From Patagioenas fasciata (Eukaryota > Chordata > Aves > Columbiformes > Columbidae), in the NCBI RefSeq assembly GCF_037038585.1, contig NC_092520.1:119829001-119893000 (forward strand): a stretch of DNA of 64,000 nucleotides, written 5' to 3'. Of the stretch, positions 26,601-36,303 are shown piece after piece. The position numbers and the translations under genes are program-made. The number at the start of each line of letters is the position of its first letter. Within the stretch, counting starts at the first letter, position 1. The notes beneath the pieces were generated by a model, which was not told the DNA's origin, did no database searches, and saw nothing but the letters and a program-made list of their open reading frames with translations.

Positions 26601-29600
26601 CATTAAGGCCACAAAAGTGTTTGAGATAGCTATCTATCTGAGTTATTTGGCAAGATGCCTCCAGTTCCAGAAATATCATTTCCTATCAGCTAAAGGTTCA
26701 TATGACACTGCTGTTCCAGCTGATGAATGTGGATGATTTGGAATTAGCTGTGGGTAGATGGTGGGAAGAACTGAGTAAGAGGAGTGGGACAGATAAGAGC
26801 TGTACAGCAATAAAAAATAATTTCTTACTCCTCTTTTAGCTTCACTACTCATTTCAGTTTCTGTGAAGACAGTTCTGGCTTTTATGATTCTTCCTGTTGT
26901 AATTTTTATTATTTTTATTGATATGTTCAATATACCACTGTATATTGAACTGATGAAAGAGCATCTAAAAGAGAAGAAAGGTTATCAAAGTGCCTGGGGT
27001 GTTTGGTCTACAGCTGTACTTCTTGATTAGAAAGTTACATTAAAATTGTCTGACACACTTCAGTTCCACATTACTGCTGGACAGAGATGCAACATAAACT
27101 GGCTGCAAGTCTTTTTACACTTATTCTTGGAAGAATGGCTGTAAAAGAAGGAGCTGTCAGTCTGTTAGGCATCAGGGTCGGAAGACCCAAGAAGACTGAA
27201 TTAAGCAGAACAGTATCTTCATGCATTCTTAATGGTCTTGAAAGTGCAGCCCCCAATGCACGAAAACGCTGTCCCTCTTCTTTTAACTGAAGAGGGAGAA
27301 TAAGAAGTTTTACTTTAGATCCTCCTGGGAAAAAGCTGGTTATCTAGACAAACCCTCACAATCTTTTCTGTAACTTCAAAAAGGAAAGAATGTGATGTGA
27401 AAATATTTGATTTTGTGGTTTTACATGCCTACCCACTATGTTCATTTCACTAGATATTTGGTTTTGCCTGCTTCCCTTCCCTTCCTTGAAAGGGTAAAAA
27501 GAAGTATAAATGCAAGTCTTGAATATGAAATTATCCGATAAAACCATGTTCTAAAATGCTAAAAGGTGGCTATTATATTTCTCATGGGACAGTGCACAGA
27601 AGTGTTATTATTTTTTTCAATTTGTGAAAGAAGCAAAATAATATCTGAAGGTTAATGAGGATATTCTTAATCCTACAGGAGGATATGGCACATAGATATA
27701 TATAGAACACATTATCTAGGTGTCTGGAATAACTGCATTTTGAATGACGCAGAACATAGAAAACTTATTTTTCCTGATTTCTACAGTTTTTCAGTGGCTG
27801 CCAAAGCACAGAGCAGTGAAGCAAAGACAGTAAACCAAGCAATCAGGAATGCATTCTGGGACATGCCAACCTGTGGGTGCTCCCCTTGCATACAAATACA
27901 TTTTTGAACATAACCGCAGAATAGAATGTATTACAAAGTAGAATATGTCCTCTGCTGTCAGTAAAAGAGTGGAAACCAGTAGTGGTTGCAGGTGCTTTCT
28001 TGGTTAGGACTGTGGAAAAATGTGGAATTATGTGCCTCCAGCTTGTGTTTATGAAAGTACTCAGAAAAAAGAGGCAGTATGAATGGACTTAGCAGTATCA
28101 GTCTTTCAAGGATGTATCTGACAGGATTGTGTTCTTTTGACAGGAACAAGTAGCTGTGATCAGAAGTGTAAGAAAACTATATGCTCATCATCTAAAATGG
28201 GAACATTCTGCTTCCACACTTACTCCCCAGGCATTCACTCAAGTATGCGATTGGCAAATAAACCTCACTTTGCCTGTTCAAGATATAATGGTGGAAGAAA
28301 CCTTCCTGTGCTTCATCCGTGTCACTATTCCCACCAAAATCAATTGATTGTGCAGAGGGTTTGCAGGATCAGGCCCCTAAAGGATAACTGTTTCCATTCT
28401 TTTATTTAAGCTTGAAATATGTTTAGCATTCTTGCATGGCTGAAGGCAGCTGGTTGGCTAATTCATAATTAGAGACTATGATATTCAACTTCAGTTCAAT
28501 CACCTTCTTGCACTGCTGAAAATGTAACTCTCATCCGTAAATAAAATCCATACTTCCAAGTGTAGGACACAGCAGTTTACAGAGTAATAGATCTTACAGA
28601 GTCATTCGCTACTGAGAGTTAGCAAAAACTTCAACATATATTTTGAAATCAGGAGGTTATAATTGGTTTAGAAGACATCAGATTGGACATATTTTGCTAA
28701 AAATAAGGTTTTGATTCTGCCCCAAAATATTTATTCTCTGTGCTTCTAATTTGAAATTTTGTCAGTCCGTGGAGAGGTGATTCTTCTCCCCCACGTAAAC
28801 CCAGCTCTGCCTCTGATATTTTACACAAGTGAAAAACTGAGGAAAATATTTCGAATAACTACAGTTAATTTTTGAGTTAGTAAGTTTTGCAATGAAAAAC
28901 TCATGGGAAGCACAGAGAAACAGCAATGACAGACAGTGATATTTCAAAGAACACAACAGCATTTCTGTTCCTTTAGAATTACCGTTGCATTAGTTTTTGC
29001 TTTTTTGGAGGGTTTTCCTTCTGAGAAGAAAAGGAACTCTTCAATCACATCTACTACTCAATTTTATCAAATACTGCGTAGAAGAGACAAACGCTTTTGG
29101 AGCTAATAAAAAAAAAAATCAGGTCCTCCAGAAGAGAAAAAAACCCAGAATTTTGATTTTAGGGATGTTTTAACTTTAATCATTTGGAACCACTTGTCAT
29201 CCAAAGGGTAGTGAAAAGCCATTACTGTTTAGTTTTGAATCTGTTTTGTTAGCTTAATAACAATTATTGAGACAGTCTGTAAAAGATGTAATCCAGTTCA
29301 ACACCATAAAACTAGTTTTTGGAAAAATGGGTATTTTAAGAATTTAATAGTCCAAAGCTTGAAAAATACAAAATAGCTTTTTAGAGTAAAATATAGTTGG
29401 TAGTTTTGGAAAAAAAATGAAAACAATCTTTTTCTACATGTGACAACTATTCCATGTTTGATCCAAATGTCACAATTGAGTTCCTGTAATGCACTATTCA
29501 GGTAAAAACTGTTCAGTCTTCAGCTCATAATGAAGGGAACAACTGTCATGGGTAAGGAGTACAATATTTAACTTCAAAGAAGGAACAAGAGATGTCCTTT

Positions 29601-29899
29601 GGCACATATTTTTCAATTTTGTAAAATAACTTCTGAGAGAAAAAGCACGAATGCATGAGAGCACTTTTTAGTAAATTGCAATCTGAAGAAAGTCACATAT
29701 TCCTAGTGCTATTATATAGTGATTTTTACTCATGACCTATCAACTATGATCCGCTACAAAGACACAAACAGGCAGGAATCTTGTCCTACTTCAAGCAGAG
29801 TACTTTAGAAATCCGTGACCATCCTGTGTTTAACCAGTCATACAAAAGACAGTCAAAAGCTTGAAAAAATGTAGAAGTTAAGTCTACAGCTGCCTCAGA
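20661..29899. other. Long non-coding stretch downstream of GABRG3
   Basis: No exon or known element recognised. In mammals OCA2 lies beyond GABRG3, convergent with it. I looked for its characteristic C-terminal peptide on the plus strand and did not see it. A short perfect palindrome lies at 23654-23668. Open frames of 60 to 105 codons are scattered on both strands without domains. Confidence 0.5.
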
Positions 29900-30597
29900 G
29901 ATAGGCAAGTCTTTTATTTATATCAAAATAATACCTTTCTTATAACTCTGCCTTTTAACCTTGTTAAAACTGATATGTGTAGATAAGTGGCTAATTCCAT
30001 GACTCCCAGACCTGTGTGGAAAGTAATGTCTATTTTGATCCCACCAGAGACATTTCTTACTGTCTTTTGGTGGTTTCTCTGTAACGAGATCACCAGTTAA
30101 ATATTTCCTAAACCCTATGGAACATAGCTCAAGCAAGTTTAACTACAAATGAGTGGTTTTGTTGGCTTTGGCTTATTTGCCAGTGCCCGTATCTTGCTCT
30201 GAGTCTCAGGGATATGGCAGCATTTTGAATAAAGTATGGGAAGGAAGAACAAAAATGACATATTTAACCTTTGCCTGAATTATGAATAGCTTCTATGCCA
30301 AGGGAGATAGTAGAGATTCTAATATACAATAATTATTCATAAACATTGCTTACACTACAAATTCAGCTGAATTTTGTAAGAATTTTTTCCTTAAAATGAA
30401 TAGCAGTAAGGAGAGAATTCTTCCACGTTTTTCTTTATCAGGCAATTTCATATTGAAATTCTTCCTCAGGCTCTGTGATGGTGAAGGTTAATGTGGCCTT
30501 TGTAATTTGAGATGAAACTGATTCTTCACTTTTTCTGCACTCTCACCATCCCTCCACAGCGTGAAAACACAGCAGTCTTCACCACTACAGGCAACAT
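29900..30597 (-). other. GABRG3: Probable GABRG3 3' untranslated region
   Basis: The sequence after the GABRG3 stop on the minus strand is AT-rich, has no conserved reading frame and continues the terminal exon. The first AATAAA downstream of the stop is at 29918-29913, which would give a 3' UTR of about 0.7 kb. The true end could be further downstream, since brain receptor genes often use distal poly(A) sites. The extent is inferred only. Confidence 0.4.
29913..29918 (-). terminator. Candidate poly(A) signal AATAAA for GABRG3
   Basis: This is the first canonical AATAAA on the minus strand after the GABRG3 stop codon. The following 50 nt are only moderately T- and G-rich. AATAAA is frequent by chance in DNA this AT-rich, so this is a candidate and not a demonstrated site. 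Confidence 0.3.
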
Positions 30598-30876
30598 TTA
30601 AAGATAGAGGTATCCAACCCAGTAGACCAGGTTAAACAGCAGGAAGGATGTAGGAAAAAAGACTCTGGAGTAAGAGTCCAGTTCTAAGATGTCTATGTGA
30701 ATCCGTCCTCTCCTCCATGAGCCTGATTTACACTCTTCATAACAACAGAAAAAACTCTGGCAGTCTTTCCCATCCAGACATTCATAGACGCATGCATCTT
30801 CAAATTCTTGCCAATACATGGCATTGTTCAATGTGATGACTGTAGTTGGTGGTCTCATATCAAGTACAGAATAATT
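30598..30876 (-). CDS. GABRG3: GABRG3 last coding exon: cytoplasmic loop, M4 and stop
   Basis: This terminal coding exon has 92 codons plus TAA at 30600-30598. Its acceptor is strong (a long pyrimidine run ending ctcctcag). It opens [18 protein letters not shown] and runs into [20 protein letters not shown], the cysteine-rich part of the loop. It continues [20 protein letters not shown] and ends with M4, [21 protein letters not shown]. In gamma-2 the cysteine cluster is palmitoylated by GODZ/DHHC3, and the stretch around GRIHI binds GABARAP; both are inferred to apply here by similarity. The C-terminus VGYLYL, instead of VSYLYL, supports gamma-3. The reading frame is intact and nothing suggests a pseudogene. 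Confidence 0.96.
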   Translation of the reverse strand, partial: NYSVLDMRPPTTVITLNNAMYWQEFEDACVYECLDGKDCQSFFCCYEECKSGSWRRGRIHIDILELDSYSRVFFPTSFLLFNLVYWVGYLYL

Positions 30877-32965
30877 CTGAGGAGAGAAAAAAGAAACCAA
30901 CAGTTTGATACGCTTTCATGGGAAAAAAATCACAGGAGCTGGGAATAAGAGGTTGACACTATAGGAATTCTAGATTTAAGGATCATTTTTCTTTCCCTCT
31001 AAAGATGACTTTTCAGATGAATTTCCACAGAGAGATTGTGGAGTGGCAAGTTAAATAATTCTAGGTGTATTTTCTGCTTGGGTAACTCAAGCATGTATTT
31101 CCTAGTAATCTTTTTTTTTTGCACTTAGGAGTTCAGTTGCCTGTCAGACTATTATTTGCAAGTTACTTTAAACACTTGCAGCTACTACATTTAAGAAAAT
31201 ATTCTGAAAAAAAACCAAGGAAGATATCCCACCTCCCCATTTAATTACAGAAAAACCTCCACTTAGTATAGCTGCCTTCACTGCCACTTCACTTTACAAT
31301 GATTTATGAAAACAGATATAGTAAGCAACAGATAGTGATGATTTCAGTACAGGATTTCAAAATGCCATCCCTAATCATGTCCCCTTAATGTCCCCACTAA
31401 CCATGCTCAGAAATAGGGCACTTTGATATCACCCTGTCAGCACAGCTTTCACCACCTAAGGGGCTCTTTCCCTGCACTTGCGCTGAGCGTTGCCTTTGCC
31501 TGTGGGAGCTGCAGGGTATGCAGTAACAAGCTGGTCTTGACTCTGCATTACACCTGCCTGCATTCTGGCGGGTGCCGTGGGTACCTGCTTCCACACTTGC
31601 TGTACAAAATATGCAGCATTTCCTATTGAAGGTGTTGGAGTGTACCTGAAAACTTTCAGTCTGTATGTGAAACTCATCAGTGATATGACAGGTGTACCTC
31701 ATGGGAAAATTTCCTTTTTTCTATTGGTTTTGTTTTCTTTCTACAAATCCTTTGGTTTGGCTGATGATAATACTACCCATCTCATGAAAAATAACGATCC
31801 CTGAGCAAAGAAATTGATGTGGCATCCCTCTGCTTAGATGTTGGCATGTCCAACATAGATAACTATGTCTGAACGACTGCCTTATATAATCCAGCCAATT
31901 ATTTCTAGGACACAATTCATCTCATCGTAAGTAGATGGCTAAAATTGCTCAGATGCATTGTGCTGTGGACTATAAACAGATTCCAGTTTAGAAGCAGATT
32001 ATTGCAAATCTGTTTGTCGTGAATGACTTTAACTCTGAGATTAGATTACTTGAATTCCACCCTCATGGTCTTCTCTCTCATTTGTAAACTTCCAAGTGGC
32101 TGGTATTGGAGCTTTACAATGTGTTGCCACATGGAGAAGGTCTAAAATTATTTTACAAGCAATCATGTTTTGGAGTGCAGCACTTTGGACAGAAAAAAAA
32201 GCTATGATTGAAGTATACAAGGAATTCTACTATACCACTGTGTCACATATTGTTCATTTCTTGTAGGCTTTTATGAAAAATTTCTACTCAGGGACTGAAT
32301 TTTTCTGTACCTGGATACAATATTTATGCTAAAAAGAAGAAAGGATAATTTATATCTCTCCAGACGATTTTGATAAGTGAAAAGAAATGAGTGCCCTGGT
32401 TCTGCAAAGGAAACTTTCTCATGTATCAATAGTCTGGGGTTTTTGTTGTTTTATCAACTATCTGCTCAGGACAGAAAATAAAATAAAATCCCTGATAATA
32501 CAGAGAGATTGACGTGGTTGCTTTGATGTCTGTCATCTAGGAGGGTGTCCTTAAGTGACTAGGTACCAGGTGAAGGTGGATGGTACCCAGTGTGTCCTGT
32601 GAGTCCTGCTAAGCGGGTGCTAGGAGGAGAGGGATGCACGCACCATGGGCACCAGCCTAGTACTGCCTGAGTTGTCTGGCAGGGCAAGGCACTGCTCAGG
32701 TGCCTTGGACAACACAGTTCAGATGCAGTGTTAAACACACTTTAAAAAATTATTTCAGGCAAGGTATAAGTGTGTTTTATAGGAAGAAAAACAAGAGGTG
32801 GGATTACCTGAACATGGATTTACTAAGATTAATAAATTTCACGTTTTAGATGGTATCACTACAAGGTTGGAAAAGACAAGGTGTTATATTGAGAGTCAGG
32901 GACACCACTGATTTTGGAACTTGTTTATGTATAGAACAAGAGCCTGCTCCCTATCTTTCTTATAG
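30877..32965 (-). other. GABRG3: GABRG3 last intron, part downstream of the simple repeat
   Basis: Intronic by position between the microexon and the last coding exon. It ends with a strong polypyrimidine acceptor. A somewhat GC-richer patch at 31430-31600 has overlapping open frames on both strands but no recognised domain. Confidence 0.7.
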
Positions 32966-32983
32966 TGAAAACAGAAGATAATG

Positions 32984-33064
32984 GAAGGAAAAGGAAAAGG
33001 AAAAGGAAAAGGAAAAGGAAAAGGGGAGGAAGGTGGGGGAGAGAGAGAGGGAGAGGGAGAGGGA
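32984..33064. repeat. (GGAAAA)n and (GGGAGA)n purine tracts
   Basis: GGAAAA hexamers (32984 to about 33024), then a short mixed purine block and GGGAGA units lead into the (GGGAA)n array. The gradation suggests the array grew out of a purine-rich seed by slippage. Confidence 0.9.
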
Positions 33065-33411
33065 GAGGGAAGGGAAGGGAAGGGAAGGGAAGGGAAGGGA
33101 AGGGAAGGGAAGGGAAGGGAAGGGAAGGGAAGGGAAGGGAAGGGAAGGGAAGGGAAGGGAAGGGAGGGGAAGGGAAGGGAAGGGAAGGGAAGGGAAGGGA
33201 AGGGAAGGGAAGGGAAGGGAAGGGAAGGGAAGGGAAGGGAAGGGAAGGGAAGGGAAGGGAAGGGAAGGGAAGGGAAGGGAAGGGAAGGGAAGGGAAGGGA
33301 AGGGAAGGGAAGGGAAGGGAAGGGAAGGGAAGGGAAGGGAAGGGAAGGGAAGGGAAGGGAAGGGAAGGGAAGGGAAGGGAAGGGAAGGGAAGGGAAGGGA
33401 AGGGAAGGGAA
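33065..33411. repeat. (GGGAA)n pentanucleotide array, about 69 units
   Basis: About 345 bp of almost perfect GGGAA pentamers (equivalently AAGGG) on the plus strand, with a single visible interruption near 33161-33170 where an A is replaced by G. Together with the flanking purine tracts it forms an almost pure purine strand of roughly 430 nt. The regular GGG runs could form G-quadruplexes and the mirror symmetry could form triplex DNA. It lies in the last GABRG3 intron, so the pre-mRNA carries a long (UUCCC)n pyrimidine tract. It lacks stops in most frames, creating spurious long open frames that are not genes. Confidence 0.97.
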
Positions 33412-33425
33412 AAAAAGAACCTGAA

Positions 33426-34579
33426 AAAGCTGCAGACACTTTCCACGCAGATGAGACTGATTATAATAGATCTAGACAAAGACTGAGAGTGTTAAACACT
33501 ATTGTCATTTTAATTGTGTATCTTGTTCCTTTTTTTAATTTGAAAAAGGAAAGTGCTGCTACTCATTCAATGTGCCTTATAAACTTCATCTTTCAGAAAA
33601 GTCTGTCCAAGGAGCGACAGCAGGAACAACTGTATAAATGCAGTGCTTGCTGTAAATGATTCATTGTCAATAAGCAGACTTTGGGTGCTATATGACCTCT
33701 CTAAATACATCAGAAAGCTCTTAAAAAAAAAAAAAAAAAAGAAAAAAATAATAAGAAAGAATAGAACATTATTTGCAAAAGGTAAGCTAGTAACATGGAG
33801 CTAGCAGCTGCAAATTATGAACTTCATTATATCCAAACCAACAAATGCAAAAACAATGGTTTAGTTCTGACCCTGTTCCTATTTTGGATCTGATAGCTGG
33901 GAAGCAACCTATCCAGCCAGATGATTAACTGGCCCTCTGTATGCTTTGTGTTTATATACATTATAGTATGTATTTCAGTTTCAGATTTCATAAAAATTAG
34001 AGACACAATTTTGTGCTCAGTTTCAACTGTATTACTGCTGTACATATATAAATAGTTATCTAGAGCTTTGGGGAATAGAATTTATTCCATTTGCAGATAT
34101 AGTACAACTAATTGTGTTAAACTTGTGTACCTAAATTATTTGAAAATCCATCTGAAAGCTTGCTAAAGATTTTACAGATATACATAAATGAATTATTTTC
34201 TATGAAACTCAGTTAAAACTCCATATAAGTTTATGACATAACTTCTGCTTATAACTTTTTTAGAAAATGTGATGAGAAACTGCAGTATGATGTAAACCAG
34301 ACACACAAAATTTCTGAAGTAAAAATAAACACAGTTTTCTACACTTGACCCTTCTTCTTCCCAAATAATTTCATAAGTCCTTATAGAGAAAGGCAGCTAT
34401 GTTCCTCTGTCACAGCCAAAACCAAACTGACCTTTTAACAAAAAAGCAAAACAATATTTATATTGAAGTCAGAGTAAAGCATAACATAGCATTACGGTTT
34501 TCTCAAGAATTATTGCAGGTAAATGCCGACCATACATTCATGCCTCCATTGCTTTCATTGAATAAAATAGTTTACTTAC
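33426..34579 (-). other. GABRG3: GABRG3 intron immediately downstream of the microexon
   Basis: Intronic by position between the microexon donor and the GGGAA array. It contains a poly(A) run at about 33723-33740 on the plus strand (U-rich in the transcript). No exon recognised. Confidence 0.7.
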
Positions 34580-34609
34580 CATCACATGACCAAAACTGAC
34601 ATCCGGCAG
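34580..34609 (-). CDS. GABRG3: Proposed GABRG3 microexon in the M3-M4 loop (30 nt)
   Basis: A 30-nt segment lies between the M3 exon and the M4 exon. It has a good acceptor (pyrimidine-rich stretch, then ttatttaag) and a consensus donor gtaagt at 34579-34574. It translates in phase 0, the phase set by both neighbours, to LPDVSFGHVM with no stop, so including or skipping it keeps the reading frame. The position corresponds to the gamma-2 loop, where an 8-codon exon is alternatively spliced (gamma-2L or gamma-2S). Mammalian gamma-3, as I recall it, also has extra residues here, starting SLLHPDSS, before the NYS that opens the last exon. What is seen: splice sites, length and phase. Inferred: that it is a real, probably alternative, exon. 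No transcript evidence is available here. Confidence 0.72.
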
Positions 34610-36106
34610 CTTAAATAAAGATAACAAAAGAATATTAAGAAGAAAACATACTTATTGCTTCATAGGCATCTAATGTTCAATAGCGTTTCTTGAACCAAAC
34701 CTTTAAAATGCATTTGTCCATAAAACTTTCTGAGCATATTCTACATATTTGCCATAATATTCTATACCCCTTAAAAATGCAGAATGTACACCTAGTTTCA
34801 ATCCATCCATTACTTTTATTTACCAAATAGCTAAGCTAGCATTTGTTCTACTGTTAACTCAAATCTCATCAGAGTTGCATGATTTCCTTCATCTTCATTC
34901 CCATTTCTGGAAATACATCCTATTCACAAAGAAACTAATGACTTTTCCATTCAGTCTTTCTATAGGATGTCATTTTTTAAACACCAGCAAATTCATTTTG
35001 ATTGTCTCATACATTTCTTTTGCTAACACACTTTTGCCTTTTGTATGTAATGCATTTTTACAAGAAGCTATTAGAGGTTTAATGGAGTTTTCATTGACTA
35101 AGTCTGTGACTTTCTCTAATTCCATACTCTTTTCAGTTTTTTCCTTCATTATTCCTTCATTCAACACTTTCTGTAGCTTTTCAGTTAAATCCCTTGTTAC
35201 CTCATGACCTATTATTCTCTGAATTTAGCCTTCTTTCTCTTCAGTTTCCTCCTTCACTTTTTTTGTATTTGGCATTGTATTTCTCATTTCAAAGGTCCTT
35301 ATTTCCTCCACTGCACAAAATGGCATCCGACATCTCCAGCCATCAATCTCAAACACGTAAGATTTTCCACTGATCATGAGTGGACAACCTTTCCCTATGT
35401 TTACACTGAGATTTTTTCTCCATTATACTTCTCCCTCTCATTCTCTTAGTCAATTATGAAGTACATCAGGCTATTCTTCCTGCATTACTGTCTTAATTTA
35501 TTTTAAATAAACAGCTTTTGTCTGTGTCTGGGTGTTACTTCTGAAAGTATCTTTTTGGCCAAAAATGCAGCCATGTATCAAACCTTTGCAAGTGACCTCC
35601 TCTGTTTTTGTACTTTGAAAGAAAAAAAGCAACAACCCTTTGTGCATAGGGCTAAAAACAAGTGCTGGTTCCCAGCGGAGACATTGAAATCCTGTTTGTA
35701 AGGTCCATAAATATTTCTAGACCTGTTAAGCCATGAAACAGCAGATGCATTTGAATATACATTGATATGCATGTATTTGTGTAACAAGCTAGGCAATCTG
35801 TTTCAGTGGGAGTCCTTTGTGACTACCAGCATAGTAACTGGAGGACGAAAGACATGTAGGCAGGATTGCTGCTTCATGGCCAGCAGGTTGCTTCTGCTAC
35901 GAACAGACCTCACTCCACAGGCGCATAACTAGTTCTTCTCTTACTATGGGTAACTATTTTCCATCAGCTTTTAGGGCAGATCACACCACAAAATGGGAAG
36001 AGCTTCAAGGAGCAAAGTATCACAGGATTATAGGCTATCATTGAATGATTCTCTGCTCTGTGAGCCAGGCACATGCTAGAACAGAAATTAAATGCTCCCA
36101 ACGTAC
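34610..36106 (-). other. GABRG3: GABRG3 intron between the M3 exon and the microexon (1.5 kb)
   Basis: AT-rich intron of 1497 bp, starting with donor GTACGT and ending in a pyrimidine-rich acceptor. The plus strand from 34875 to 35450 is rich in TTC and TTT stretches (open frames with many Phe and Ser), which are purine-rich in the transcript. No other exon with paired splice sites was seen. Confidence 0.65.
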
Positions 36107-36303
36107 CGACTTTTTCTTCTTAGTACAATTTGGTTTCCTGCAGCTTGAGTAGTAGTTGAGGGTTGCATACTCCATCAGAGCAGCGAAGACAAATAGAAAG
36201 CATACAGTCACAAACAAATCCATCGCGGTGACGTAGGACACACGGGGTAATGACTTTCTCGCAATGGTACTCAAAGTTGTCATGGTCAATACTGTCGTGA
36301 TGC
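36107..36303 (-). CDS. GABRG3: GABRG3 internal exon: M2, M3 and start of the cytoplasmic loop
   Basis: This 197-nt exon completes the split Gly and then encodes 65 residues. It begins [20 protein letters not shown], the pore-lining M2 helix and M2-M3 linker (the canonical TVLTMTTLS gamma pore). M3 follows ([20 protein letters not shown], then ALMEYATL), and then [17 protein letters not shown] at the start of the M3-M4 loop. Acceptor is tctctgcag and donor is gtacgt at 36106-36101, ending in phase 0. [12 protein letters not shown] is the feature I recall as gamma-3; gamma-2 has GTLHYF at this place. Reading through the donor adds about 20 codons before a stop near 36038, so intron retention would give a product lacking M4. 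The NCT motif fits an N-glycosylation sequon but lies on the cytoplasmic side and is not expected to be used. Confidence 0.95.

Noticed and set aside
20661..29899. Possible OCA2 3' exons, expected from mammalian synteny
   Set aside because: No OCA2-like C-terminal peptide was seen on the plus strand. The gene may lie beyond the window or be arranged differently.
31397..31702. Overlapping 101- and 75-codon frames in a GC-richer intron patch
   Set aside because: No domain, no paired splice sites, and frames on both strands of similar length indicate chance.
32925..33659. Several long open frames on both strands with GRE/GKG or PFPSL repeats
   Set aside because: They are translations of the (GGGAA)n array. 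A 5-bp unit without stops stays open in all frames and shows no conserved ends or domains.
36120..36125. NCT glycosylation sequon in the GABRG3 loop
   Set aside because: It lies after M3 on the cytoplasmic side and is not accessible to the glycosylation machinery.
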